A DNA stretch of 12,679 nt from Bacillota bacterium. GTDB lineage: Bacteria; Bacillota; Clostridia; Christensenellales; CAG-138. The notes beneath the pieces were generated by a model. The model was given only the letters and a program-made list of their open reading frames with translations. It made no database searches and was not told the DNA's origin. The DNA lies in the NCBI GenBank assembly GCA_016288175.1, contig JAEEYN010000117.1:1-12679 (forward strand). The letters run 5' to 3'. The translations under genes were made by a program, and so were the position numbers. Shown piece after piece: positions 5,270 through 12,628 of this stretch (position 1 is the first letter of the stretch; every line of letters starts with the position of its first letter).

Positions 5270-5491
5270 TCGACCCTACGGACGGCACGGAAAAGCGAGG
5301 AAAACTTTGTCGAAAGAAACGGCGTAAAGCCTGTGCAAAAATTCTAACAAGCATGTTCTCCGGATATATTTTGCGAAGGCTCCGCGGCGGGCACGTGCGG
5401 CGTTTTTCGGCGTCATGACCGACGCTTTCCCGCTTTGTTTTTGGTTGGCCCCCTTCGCTTTCCGAGCTTCGCACATCTGCCGTCCGCGGGC

Positions 5492-5525
5492 AAAAAAAGA
5501 AGCCGCAGCTTTCGGCTGCGGCTTC
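5492..5525 (-). terminator. Rho-independent terminator of rny
   Basis: An 11-bp perfect stem, 5499-5509 with 5515-5525, and a 5-base loop. On the minus strand it is followed by seven T (5498-5492). It lies 17 bases after the rny stop codon. Confidence 0.92.
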
Positions 5526-5542
5526 CCGTGTTTTGAAAAAGC

Positions 5543-7093
5543 TTATTTTGCATACTCGGTCGCTCTGGTTTCGCGGATAACGTTGACCTTGATCTGGCCG
5601 GGATACTCGAGCTCGGCCTCGATGCGCTTGACGATCTCCTTCGCGACAACGACGATGTCCGTGTCGGAAACGGTGTCGCTCTTGACCATGATGCGGACCT
5701 CGCGGCCGGCCTGGATGGCAAAGCTCTTGTCGACGCCGTCGAAGGAGTTCGCGATTTCCTCGAGCTTTTCGAGGCGCTTGATGTAATTTTCAAGCGTTTC
5801 GCGCCTTGCGCCGGGACGGGCTGCGGAAATCGCGTCCGCGGCCTGGACGAGGACTGCTTCGACCGTTCCGGGGTCGACGTCGCCGTGGTGGGCAAGGATG
5901 CAGTGGACGACCTGGTTGTTCTCGCGGTATTTCTTCGCAAGATCGGCGCCGATCTGGTTATGCGTGCCCTCGACCTCGTGGTCGACCGCTTTGCCGATAT
6001 CGTGCAGCAGACCCGCTCGCTTCGCGAGCTGGACGTTGACGCCGAGCTCCGTCGCCATAAGGCCGGCAAGATGCGCGACCTCGATGGAGTGCTTGAGAAC
6101 GTTCTGGCCGTAGCTGGTGCGGTAGCGGAGGCGGCCGAGGAGCCTTATGAGTTCATGGTGCAGGCCGTGGACGCCGACCTCGAAAACAGCCTGTTCGCCT
6201 GCTTCGCGGATCTGGGTTTCGACCTCCTTACGCGCCTTTTCGACCATTTCCTCGATGCGGGCGGGGTGGATACGGCCGTCGAGGATCAGCTTTTCGAGCG
6301 CGATGCGGGCAATCTCGCGGCGCATCGGATCGAAGCCGGAAAGGATGACTGCTTCCGGCGTATCGTCGATGATCAGATCGACGCCGGTCGCGGTTTCGAG
6401 GGTGCGGATGTTGCGGCCCTCGCGGCCGATGATGCGGCCCTTCATTTCGTCGTTGGGAAGAGCGACGACGGAAACCGTTGCTTCGGCAACATGATCCGCC
6501 GCGCAGCGCTGGATCGCCATGGAGATGATGTTCACCGCCCTGCGGTCCGCCTCTGCCTTGGTTTTTGCCTCGATATCACGGATGATCAGTGCGGCGTCGT
6601 GCCTTGCGTCCTTTTCGACGTTTGCGAGGAGCACTTCCTTCGCTTCATCCTGGCTCATACCGGCAACGCGCTCAAGCTCCTTCTTCTGGTCTTCATAGAG
6701 CTTGTCGACGGCTGCCTCCTTTGCATCGATGGTCTTGGTGCGCTTGTTAAGCTGCTGTTCGCGCTGTTCAAGGCCGTCCTGCTTCTTGTCGAAACTTTCC
6801 TCCCTCTGCTGGAGCCTGCGCTCCGCGCGCTGGAGTTCGTTTCTGCGTTCTTTGTTTTCCCTCTCGTTTTCATTCTTTATGCGGTAGACCTCTTCCTTCG
6901 CTTCGAGGATGGTCTCCTTTTTGAGGGTTTCCGCTCGCTTCTGGGCTTCTTCGATCATTTCTTTGACCGTTGCGTCAGCCTTCGCGACCTTTGATTCTGC
7001 ATTATTTTTATCGTACATATGAATTCCGACGGCTCCTGCGACCGCGCCGACCGCGACGCCTGCTATCGGAAGAACAATTGTAAGAATATCCAT
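5543..7093 (-). CDS. rny: Ribonuclease Y
   Basis: A membrane-anchored endoribonuclease that begins decay and processing of many mRNAs in Firmicutes. The 516 residues follow the family plan and length. An N-terminal membrane helix (about 3-24) leads into a long charged coiled coil (about 30-190), then a KH RNA-binding domain with GRIIGREGRN (219-228), then the HD domain with HSIEVAHLAG (His335) and LLHDIGK (His364-Asp365) and a later Asp420, the metal-binding residues. The C-terminal part ends in ATEYAK, usual for RNase Y. The ATG is preceded by AGGAGGT, but about 14 bases away, wider than normal; no other in-frame start exists closer. It has its own promoter and terminator, so it is a single-gene transcript. 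Confidence 0.97.
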   Translation of the reverse strand: MDILTIVLPIAGVAVGAVAGAVGIHMYDKNNAESKVAKADATVKEMIEEAQKRAETLKKETILEAKEEVYRIKNENERENKERRNELQRAERRLQQREESFDKKQDGLEQREQQLNKRTKTIDAKEAAVDKLYEDQKKELERVAGMSQDEAKEVLLANVEKDARHDAALIIRDIEAKTKAEADRRAVNIISMAIQRCAADHVAEATVSVVALPNDEMKGRIIGREGRNIRTLETATGVDLIIDDTPEAVILSGFDPMRREIARIALEKLILDGRIHPARIEEMVEKARKEVETQIREAGEQAVFEVGVHGLHHELIRLLGRLRYRTSYGQNVLKHSIEVAHLAGLMATELGVNVQLAKRAGLLHDIGKAVDHEVEGTHNQIGADLAKKYRENNQVVHCILAHHGDVDPGTVEAVLVQAADAISAARPGARRETLENYIKRLEKLEEIANSFDGVDKSFAIQAGREVRIMVKSDTVSDTDIVVVAKEIVKRIEAELEYPGQIKVNVIRETRATEYAK

Positions 7094-7197
7094 ACTAACA
7101 GAATTTCACCTCCTTATATATTAAATGCGCCGCCCCGCGGCCCTCGCCGGCACAGCAAACCCGGTCACAGCTTTGGCAGCATACAGGCATTCAGTTT

Positions 7198-7226
7198 ATT
7201 ATATCCCTGCGGAAATGAAAAGTCAA
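7198..7226 (-). promoter_or_regulatory. Sigma-A promoter of rny
   Basis: On the minus strand TTGACT (7226-7221), exactly 17 bases, then TATAAT (7203-7198). The transcript would start near 7190 and have a leader of about 100 bases before the rny ATG. Confidence 0.85.
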
Positions 7227-7312
7227 TGGCACAGAGATACTAAACTTTGTATAAATAGACTATATATTTATCCGCGGAGGTGTTGTTCCCGTGCTCAGCG
7301 CCAGGCTCAGCG

Positions 7313-7366
7313 GTCTTTTGCTCCGCAAAAGCGAATATCGTCCGGCAGCAGGCTGCCGGACGTTAT
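7313..7366. repeat. 54-base double-hairpin repeat, copy 1
   Basis: It contains CTTTTGC-TCC-GCAAAAG (7315-7331) and then a perfect 11-bp palindromic stem, CGTCCGGCAGC/GCTGCCGGACG with AG between (7339-7362). It matches copy 2 at 51 of 54 positions, with no gaps. Confidence 0.8.
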
Positions 7367-7462
7367 ATCGCTGCGCTTCCCCTCCGCCGCCGATTCTTCT
7401 CCGAGTCTTTTGTCGGGGATTGATTGGTTTTCGCCACCGCTTCGCGGCGCTTTTCGCTTCGC

Positions 7463-7516
7463 GTCTTTTGCTCCGCAAAAGCGAATAACGCCCGGCAGCA
7501 AGCTGCCGGACGTTAT
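7463..7516. repeat. 54-base double-hairpin repeat, copy 2
   Basis: The same unit 150 bases further on: CTTTTGC-TCC-GCAAAAG (7465-7481) followed by a long stem from GAATAACG-x-CCGGCAGC (7483-7499) to GCTGCCGG-x-CGTTATTC (7502-7518). The one non-matching position is C-A on the plus strand but U-G on the minus-strand RNA, so the fold is better in the transcript of the dockerin gene, whose stop is only 34 bases away. It may also act as that gene's 3' end structure. Confidence 0.8.
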
Positions 7517-7551
7517 TCTATAAGGAGTTCCTACAGAAGAAGTTTTATTTT

Positions 7552-10500
7552 TTATTCGACGTTCAGCGCGATTCGCATGATCTTGATCGCGTCGGTCGCG
7601 TTGACGACGCCGTTGCCGTCAACGTCGCCGCGTGCGACCTGTTCGGCGTCGAGCATGATGACGCCCATCGCGTGGCGCAGAGCGAGCAGCGCGTCGGTAA
7701 CATTGACAACGCCGTTGCCGTCGACATCGCCCACGAGACCCGGTTCGGGAGGATCGGGAATCTCGAGTTCCGGCGGCTCGGGAGCGGTGCTGCCGAGGTT
7801 CTCGCTGGTGGAGATCACGCGGATGACGCCGAGTTCGGTGCCGAGGACGGTCACGGTCATCTCATAGACGCCGGGTTCGGTGGTGCTGTACTCGGGGTTC
7901 CAGCTGTAGCTGACGCGGCTGTCGGTCCAGGCAAGGGTCTGCTCGGAGGCGTTCATGCCGCTCTTGAACTTGATCGTCGCGTTTGCGAGGATCGTGCTTT
8001 CGGGGACGCTCTCGCCGTTATCGGAGTTCACAACGTAATCGAGAGTGCCCTGCAGGGATGCCATCGCGGAGTCGGGAGCGTAAACGTAGACGTTGCCGGC
8101 GGAGGTGGAGAGGGTGAAGCTCGAACCGCTTGCGGTGAGGTACAGCGTCCTCTGCTGGCCGCCGGGCTGGCCGGGCTGGCCGCCTCCGGAGCTACCTGCC
8201 GTGGTGGAGATGCGCGCGTAGCTGCCGCTTGCGGAAACCGTCCACGCCGGTGCGGAGGTTTCGGTCGTGGTGATCGCGATCGAATAGCTCGGGTTCCAGC
8301 CGCTGCCGCTCTGGGTATAGGCGAGGTAGTAGTTGACGCCGCCCACGGTGCAGTAGAGCTTGCCGGTGCTGCTCCTGTACCAGGTGTTCGCTTCGGTCAC
8401 GTTGGTGATGGAATAGCCGCCGGTGACAGAGGAAACGGAAACGGAGGTACCGGAAACGGAGCTGCCGCCGGTCAGGGCGTAGGTATTTGAAGTGTTGGTG
8501 ATGACCGCGCCGATGCCGGGGGTCATGCTCGTCACGCGGGCATAGGCTTCGCTCTGCTCGCCGACAGCCTTCCAAGCGGCTTCCGCAGCAGCGGGAGTGG
8601 GGGTCGTGCCGCCTGAGGAGCCGGTCGCGGTCGCGGTGGTCACCTGGCTGCCGTTCTTATAGAGCTTATAGGTCTGGCCGGAGGTGAGCTGCGTGCTCGC
8701 GAAGATGACGCAGGTACCTGTGCGGGTGGAGTTATGGTAGCGCACGGTGCTCTCGAAGATCTTGGTGTTGGAGGAGTTATAGACCGCGATGGTGTCGCCG
8801 TTAGAGAAGCTGACGCTGCTGCCGCCGCCGCCCCATCCGCCGGAGGAACCGAAGCGGACGTAGACGCCGTAGCTCGGAAGCTCGACCATGTCGCTGGCGC
8901 CGACCGCCATCGTGCTGCCGCCGATGAGGCTCATCGTGCCGTCGCTGTCCAGCGCCGCGTTGCCGTTGCCTGGAGAGTAGACTTCGACGTTCGCGCCGCA
9001 GACAGTGAGCTCGCCGTTGGAATCAAGACCGTCGCCGGTGTTGCCGTAGAACTTGAAGCTGCCGCCCCACAGGCGCAGGGTGAAGGGATAGTTGCCGAGG
9101 TCGGAATTCGCGGCGTTGATGCAGTCCTCGTTGGTATAGACGATATAGGTGCCGGAGAAGCCGTTGATATGCGCGCCCTCGATGCCCTCGTAGCAGGTGG
9201 TGACGGTGAGGTTGATTTTGCTGTTGTCGCCGTTGTATTCGCCGAGGTTCAGGGTGTAATCCGCATGGACTCCGTCGTCCGTGGTGGCAAGGGTAAACGT
9301 ACCGCCGAGGATGGTCATATTGCCGTTGGAGTGCAGCGCGTCGTCCGCGGAGTTGACGTTGAAGGTGCCGTCGTAGAAGGTGAGCTCCGTACCGGCCTTG
9401 ATGCCCTTTGCGCTCGGATCGTTATCCTTATCATAGGAAGTGTTTGCAGAGCCGCCGCAGGCGAGGATCGTGACGTTGCCGCCGCGGAAAGTCGCGGAGC
9501 CCGCCGCCTGGATGCCATCGCACTGGGTGGTGATATCGAAGGTTCCGCCGCAGATGTAGACGTCGCCGGCGGTCTCTGTCGCGTTCTCGGCCTTCACGGC
9601 GTCGCCCTGGCAGGTGATATCGAACGTACCGCCGGTGATGGTCAGCGAACCGCTCGACGCGATCGCCTCGTCCGCCGCGTTGATGATGAATTCGCCGCCG
9701 CGGATGGTCAGCTTGCCGCTCATTTCGGTATCGTCGGAGGCCTTGATGGCGTCGTTCGTCTGGGTGGTGACGGTGATCTTGCCGCTGTTGATCTCGAGCT
9801 CGCTCTCGGTGCTGATGCCGTTCTTCGGAGCGTTTACAACGAGTTCAAGGTCCGCGATCTCCGTCCAGGAGCCTTCGCCGAGCTTGATGCCGTTCTTCGA
9901 ATTGCTGTTGATGGTCAGCTTGCCCTCGCCGTTCAGATAGACCTTGGTGTTGGCCTTGGTCTTGATAACGGCGCTCTCGGCATAATACTGGTTGGAAAGG
10001 TCGCCGCCGTCCTCTTCGGGGCCGTAGACGTCCGCGTTATTGAGCGCGGCGTCGGTAAGGATGTTCTCAGTGCCCGCAAGAGCGGTGATGACCGCGCAGG
10101 CGGAGGTATCCTTCTTGATGGTGATGGGCGAAGTGAAGCTGCTTGTAAGATCAAGGCCGTTGAGGAGCAGCCAGGTATTGCCGGTGGCCTGCTTCTTGAC
10201 TTCGATCGCCGCATCGCTCGCGGTGCCGTAGAAAACATATGCGCCGCCCGCTTTTTTGATGGAGACGAGGATGGTCGCATCTGCGGTATTGGTATAAACG
10301 GTGTTGCCGCTCGTGTCGGTGGAAACGGCGAGGTCATGCGCTGCCTCATCGGCCATGTTGATGCCGGTGACCTCGTACTTCGTGTCCGAGCCCTCGATGA
10401 CGGTCACGGAATCGCCGTTGAAATAGAAAGTCGTGTAACCGACGGGAACATCCTGGATCGAAGTGACGCTCCTGCCGTTTTCATCGGTCGCGGTGACGGT

Positions 10501-10782
10501 GATCCTTGCGACGCCGACTGCGCCGCGTACGCCGGTGACGGTCACGGTGCTGCCGCTGACCGCGACGGCCGCGATGCTCTCATCGGAGGAAACGGCGGTC
10601 ACGGACGCACCGCGCATGCCGCTCGCGGAAACCTCAAGGATTGCGCCGGTATTGCCGACATTGGTCCTTGCGACCTTGAGCGCCGCAGCCTGCTGTTCGC
10701 CGGCCGCAAAGGAAAGGCCTGCCGGAAGCAGCGTCAGCGCCAGCAGCAGAGCCATTGCGATAGAAAGAAATCTCTTTTTCAT
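7552..10782 (-). CDS. Secreted Cthe_2159-type carbohydrate-binding protein with dockerin
   Basis: A 1076-residue exported protein. A Sec signal peptide (residues 1 to about 26, MKKRFLSIA...LPAGLSFA) is followed by an Ig-like/Big-type region (about 33-118). A long parallel beta-helix of the Cthe_2159 family (about 120-680) comes next, with repeated ITGGTFDI-, DGIQAAG- and DGLDSNGEL-like turns. The family prototype from Clostridium thermocellum binds cellulose and pectic polymers and needs calcium. Two Gly/Ser/Thr-linked beta domains follow (about 720-1000), then a Pro/Glu linker and a type I dockerin (1018-1076). The dockerin has two intact calcium loops of the DVDGNGVVN..D form, at 1019 and 1053. 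Dockerins plug into cohesins on scaffoldins, so the protein may join a cellulosome-like surface complex. No cohesin is present here. The ATG has AAAGGA 7 bases upstream. No enzymatic catalytic motif was recognised. Confidence 0.92.
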   Translation of the reverse strand: MKKRFLSIAMALLLALTLLPAGLSFAAGEQQAAALKVARTNVGNTGAILEVSASGMRGASVTAVSSDESIAAVAVSGSTVTVTGVRGAVGVARITVTATDENGRSVTSIQDVPVGYTTFYFNGDSVTVIEGSDTKYEVTGINMADEAAHDLAVSTDTSGNTVYTNTADATILVSIKKAGGAYVFYGTASDAAIEVKKQATGNTWLLLNGLDLTSSFTSPITIKKDTSACAVITALAGTENILTDAALNNADVYGPEEDGGDLSNQYYAESAVIKTKANTKVYLNGEGKLTINSNSKNGIKLGEGSWTEIADLELVVNAPKNGISTESELEINSGKITVTTQTNDAIKASDDTEMSGKLTIRGGEFIINAADEAIASSGSLTITGGTFDITCQGDAVKAENATETAGDVYICGGTFDITTQCDGIQAAGSATFRGGNVTILACGGSANTSYDKDNDPSAKGIKAGTELTFYDGTFNVNSADDALHSNGNMTILGGTFTLATTDDGVHADYTLNLGEYNGDNSKINLTVTTCYEGIEGAHINGFSGTYIVYTNEDCINAANSDLGNYPFTLRLWGGSFKFYGNTGDGLDSNGELTVCGANVEVYSPGNGNAALDSDGTMSLIGGSTMAVGASDMVELPSYGVYVRFGSSGGWGGGGSSVSFSNGDTIAVYNSSNTKIFESTVRYHNSTRTGTCVIFASTQLTSGQTYKLYKNGSQVTTATATGSSGGTTPTPAAAEAAWKAVGEQSEAYARVTSMTPGIGAVITNTSNTYALTGGSSVSGTSVSVSSVTGGYSITNVTEANTWYRSSTGKLYCTVGGVNYYLAYTQSGSGWNPSYSIAITTTETSAPAWTVSASGSYARISTTAGSSGGGQPGQPGGQQRTLYLTASGSSFTLSTSAGNVYVYAPDSAMASLQGTLDYVVNSDNGESVPESTILANATIKFKSGMNASEQTLAWTDSRVSYSWNPEYSTTEPGVYEMTVTVLGTELGVIRVISTSENLGSTAPEPPELEIPDPPEPGLVGDVDGNGVVNVTDALLALRHAMGVIMLDAEQVARGDVDGNGVVNATDAIKIMRIALNVE

Positions 10783-10874
10783 TGTATTGTCCTTTCCGGT
10801 TATTTCTTCCGGCCGCGGCCGGACGCTTTCCGAGTGGGCGGCAAAGGCTTCTTTTCCACCCTGTCGGTTACTGC

Positions 10875-10912
10875 ATAATATAATAGTGAAATGTTCTTAA
10901 ATAATTCTTAAA
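10875..10912 (-). promoter_or_regulatory. Candidate regulated promoter of the dockerin gene
   Basis: On the minus strand TTTAAGAA occurs twice (10912-10905 and 10901-10894), 11 bases apart. A -10-like TATTAT (10885-10880) follows 8 bases after the second copy. No good -35 is present. Direct repeats one helical turn apart in place of a -35 are typical of OmpR/PhoP-type response regulators, so activation by a two-component system is suggested. This is inference. Confidence 0.45.
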
Positions 10913-11033
10913 GCCGGGCGTCGCTTTTTAAGATTTCTTCTTCTTTTTCCTCAGCCGCGGTCGCTTTTCGGCCTTCGGACCGCCGCTGAAACGGCCGAAC
11001 CGCACTCTTCCGGCGTTTTTGAGCAAATATACC

Positions 11034-11061
11034 TTGCTTTTTTTCAAATCTGTGTTATACT
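11034..11061 (+). promoter_or_regulatory. Promoter of the threonine/serine exporter gene
   Basis: TTGCTT (11034-11039), a 16-base spacer and TATACT (11056-11061), about 35 bases before the ATG at 11097. Its position excludes the earlier in-frame start at 11019. Confidence 0.6.
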
Positions 11062-11096
11062 TTCCCTCCGTAAAAACATGCGGCGGAAGGAAACCG

Positions 11097-12461
11097 ATGG
11101 CAGTACCGAAAAAGAAACATAATATCAGCGATCTTTTCGTTAAGAAGGGCTTTATGCCGTACTCTGCGGCCGAAAGCACCGACGGGGAAAAGCAGCACGA
11201 CGAGCACGACGAAGCCTATTATGAGGAGCTTCTCGAGTTCGCCGTCGCCCTTGCGAACCGTCTGCAGGCATGCGGCGCTGAGACCTACCGCGTTGAGGAA
11301 ACTATCGTCCGCGTGATCGAAGCTTACGGCGTTGAAAAGGTCGACACCTTCGTCATCCCGAGCTCGATCATGGCGAGCCTTGAGACCAACGACGTCGTTT
11401 TGACGAAGATCCGCCGTCTCAAGAGCGGCGGCACGATGCTCGATGGCATCGAGCGTTATTCCGCGCTCTGCCGCAGGATCTGCATCGAAAAGCCGGATCT
11501 TAAAACGGCGCGGAAGCTTCTTGTCGAAACCGACCGCAGCATCCACGAATACGGGCCCGTCATCTACTACCTTGCCGCGTTCCTTATCGGTTTCGGCTTC
11601 GGCATTTTCTTCGGCGGAAAGCTTGCGGAAGCGTTCGCCTCTGGCGTCTGCGGCATCGCGACCGGCGCTTCGCTGCGCTTTATGGGCCGCTTCCGCGCAA
11701 ACGCCTTCTTCACCTCCTTCGTCTGCAGCTTCATTCTCGCTTTCATCGCGAACGCGCTGACGGCTGTCGGCCTCTGCAAGAACGCGGATATCGCGACCAT
11801 CGGCGCGATGATGATCCTCGTTCCCGGCTTCCTTTTCACAAACAGCCTGCGGGATGTCATCTACGGCGATACGCTGAGCGGCGTAAACCGCCTTGTGCAG
11901 GTCCTTATCATCGCCGTAGCGCTTGTTTTCGGAACGAGCGCCGCGGTCTCGCTCGCGAGGCAGCTCTTCCCCTCCATCATTTCGAATCTTGAGCCGCTCG
12001 TGCATCCGATCTGGCTGCAGTGCCTCGCCGGAATGATCGGTACGCTCGGCTTCGGACTGATGTTCAACATGCACGGCCACGGCATCCCTCTCGCGCTGTT
12101 CGGCTCGATAATCTCCTGGCTTGTATGCAGTCTTTCGATGGGCGTCGGCGTCAGCGAACCGATCAGCTATCTCTTCGCCGCCGCCGCTTCCGGCTTCTAC
12201 GCGGAGATCATGGCAAGGATCCGCAAATTCCCCGCAACGAGCTATCTGCTCTGCGCTCTCGTTCCCCTTATCCCCGGCGCAGGCATCTACTACACGATGG
12301 ACTTCATCCGCCGCGGCATGGGTCCCGCCGCCTATGATAAAGGCGTTGCGACCGCCGCGATCGCCGGCTCCGTCGCCGTCGGCGTACTGCTCGTTTCCAC
12401 CGGCTTCCGCATGTGGGGCGTGTATAAAAAGCGGAGACTGAAAGCGCTGAATAAAAAATAA
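11097..12461 (+). CDS. Threonine/serine exporter family protein (fused ThrE type)
   Basis: A 454-residue membrane protein of the ThrE/YjjP-YjjB group, which exports threonine and serine in Corynebacterium; the substrate here is inferred. A charged N-terminal tail (1-40) precedes the cytosolic ThrE domain (about 42-160, ALANRLQACGAETYRVEETI and VIPSSIMAS are family-like). Five membrane spans follow (GPVIYYLAAFLIGFGFGIFF onward, with ILVPGFLFTNSLRDVIYGD). The C-terminal ThrE_2 half has further spans (HGIPLALFGSIISWLVCSL, FPATSYLLCALVPLIPGAG). Both halves are fused in one chain, as usual in Gram-positive bacteria. ATG 11097 has GGAAGG 6-7 bases upstream and lies downstream of the only promoter. 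The gene is complete and ends in a basic tail. Confidence 0.93.
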   Translation: MAVPKKKHNISDLFVKKGFMPYSAAESTDGEKQHDEHDEAYYEELLEFAVALANRLQACGAETYRVEETIVRVIEAYGVEKVDTFVIPSSIMASLETNDVVLTKIRRLKSGGTMLDGIERYSALCRRICIEKPDLKTARKLLVETDRSIHEYGPVIYYLAAFLIGFGFGIFFGGKLAEAFASGVCGIATGASLRFMGRFRANAFFTSFVCSFILAFIANALTAVGLCKNADIATIGAMMILVPGFLFTNSLRDVIYGDTLSGVNRLVQVLIIAVALVFGTSAAVSLARQLFPSIISNLEPLVHPIWLQCLAGMIGTLGFGLMFNMHGHGIPLALFGSIISWLVCSLSMGVGVSEPISYLFAAAASGFYAEIMARIRKFPATSYLLCALVPLIPGAGIYYTMDFIRRGMGPAAYDKGVATAAIAGSVAVGVLLVSTGFRMWGVYKKRRLKALNKK

Positions 12462-12494
12462 GAATTGCTTCTTCGACAATTCACTATCCCGAAA

Positions 12495-12510
12495 AACAAA
12501 AAAGCCGTCC
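12495..12510 (-). terminator. Minus-strand rho-independent terminator
   Basis: On the minus strand GCCGT-TCGG-ACGGC is followed by TTTTTTGTTTTT. It would end a leftward transcript entering from beyond the right edge, facing thrE. Confidence 0.65.
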
Positions 12511-12538
12511 GAACGGCGCATCCGCATAAGGAGAAACA

Positions 12539-12628
12539 GGTTTTCGGCATGGAATAACCGAAGTTAAAAGAAAATCCGGGGGTACCGCGTGTAACCCCGG
12601 ATTTGTTTCACTATTGATGCCGAAAACC
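12539..12628. repeat. 12-bp inverted repeat enclosing a 10-bp hairpin
   Basis: GGTTTTCGGCAT (12539-12550) and ATGCCGAAAACC (12617-12628) are perfect inverted copies. Between them lies the hairpin at 12572-12604. The whole is about 90 bases and could be a structured RNA, a compound terminator or a small palindromic mobile sequence. Confidence 0.6.
12572..12610 (+). terminator. Bidirectional terminator hairpin with T-box-like loop
   Basis: Perfect 10-bp arms AAATCCGGGG (12572-12581) and CCCCGGATTT (12595-12604) enclose a 13-base loop. TTTGTTT follows on the plus strand and TTTTCTTTT on the minus strand, so it can serve both thrE and a leftward gene. The loop reads GTACCGCGTG after a run of G, similar to the T-box antiterminator core GGTACCGCG. 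Confidence 0.6.

Larger units (their letters stand above)
5004..5490. other. Gene-free stretch with DnaA-box cluster and AT-rich palindromes
   Basis: Nearly 500 bases between the terminators of two converging genes. The left half is unusually AT-rich for this part of the window: the palindrome AAAAATATTTTT (5029-5040), then CAAAT/ATTTG arms (5041-5055), then TTGACA/TGTCAA (5094-5112), a hairpin AGTGC/GCACT (5124-5141) and a further TTGACA (5141-5146). The middle carries four DnaA boxes. The right half, about 5270-5490, is GC-richer and shows nothing I recognise. No reading frame has a ribosome binding site or familiar domain. Confidence 0.55.
7094..7551. other. Spacer between rny and the dockerin gene
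   Basis: It holds the rny leader and promoter (7094-7226), an AT-rich stretch at 7240-7270, and two copies of a 54-base double-hairpin repeat (7313-7366 and 7463-7516) with GC-rich sequence between them. A plus-strand frame starting at GTG 7291 runs through both repeats but is judged non-coding. Confidence 0.6.
10783..11096. other. Divergent control region of the dockerin gene and thrE
   Basis: About 310 bases between divergent starts. From left to right it holds the ribosome binding site of the dockerin gene, a 16-base palindrome TCCGGCCGCGGCCGGA (10808-10823), an AT-rich promoter segment with 11-base-period repeats (10875-10912), a Lys/Arg-rich shadow frame judged non-coding, and the thrE promoter (11034-11061). 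Confidence 0.6.

Noticed and set aside
5885..6994. A 369-codon open frame on the plus strand opposite rny
   Set aside because: It reads as the complement of a coiled-coil gene, giving Phe/Leu-rich runs, and has no ribosome binding site.
7291..7488. A 65-codon plus-strand frame with GTG start and GGAGG at 7276-7280
   Set aside because: It runs through both copies of the hairpin repeat and its protein is an Arg/Leu/Pro-rich translation of palindromes. No promoter or domain supports it.
8734..10878. A 714-codon open frame on the plus strand opposite the dockerin gene
   Set aside because: It is low in complexity (Ala, Val, Gly, Asp, Arg), has no ribosome binding site or domain, and mirrors the repetitive, GC-rich coding strand of a clearly real gene.
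10928..11179. An 83-codon minus-strand frame in the divergent control region
   Set aside because: It overlaps the thrE start in antisense, lacks a ribosome binding site, and ends in a Lys-rich run from a poly-T stretch.
11055..12527. A 490-codon open frame on the minus strand opposite thrE
   Set aside because: It is antisense to a conserved membrane protein, is very rich in Asp, Glu, Arg and Ala, and has no start signal. It is a shadow of codon bias.
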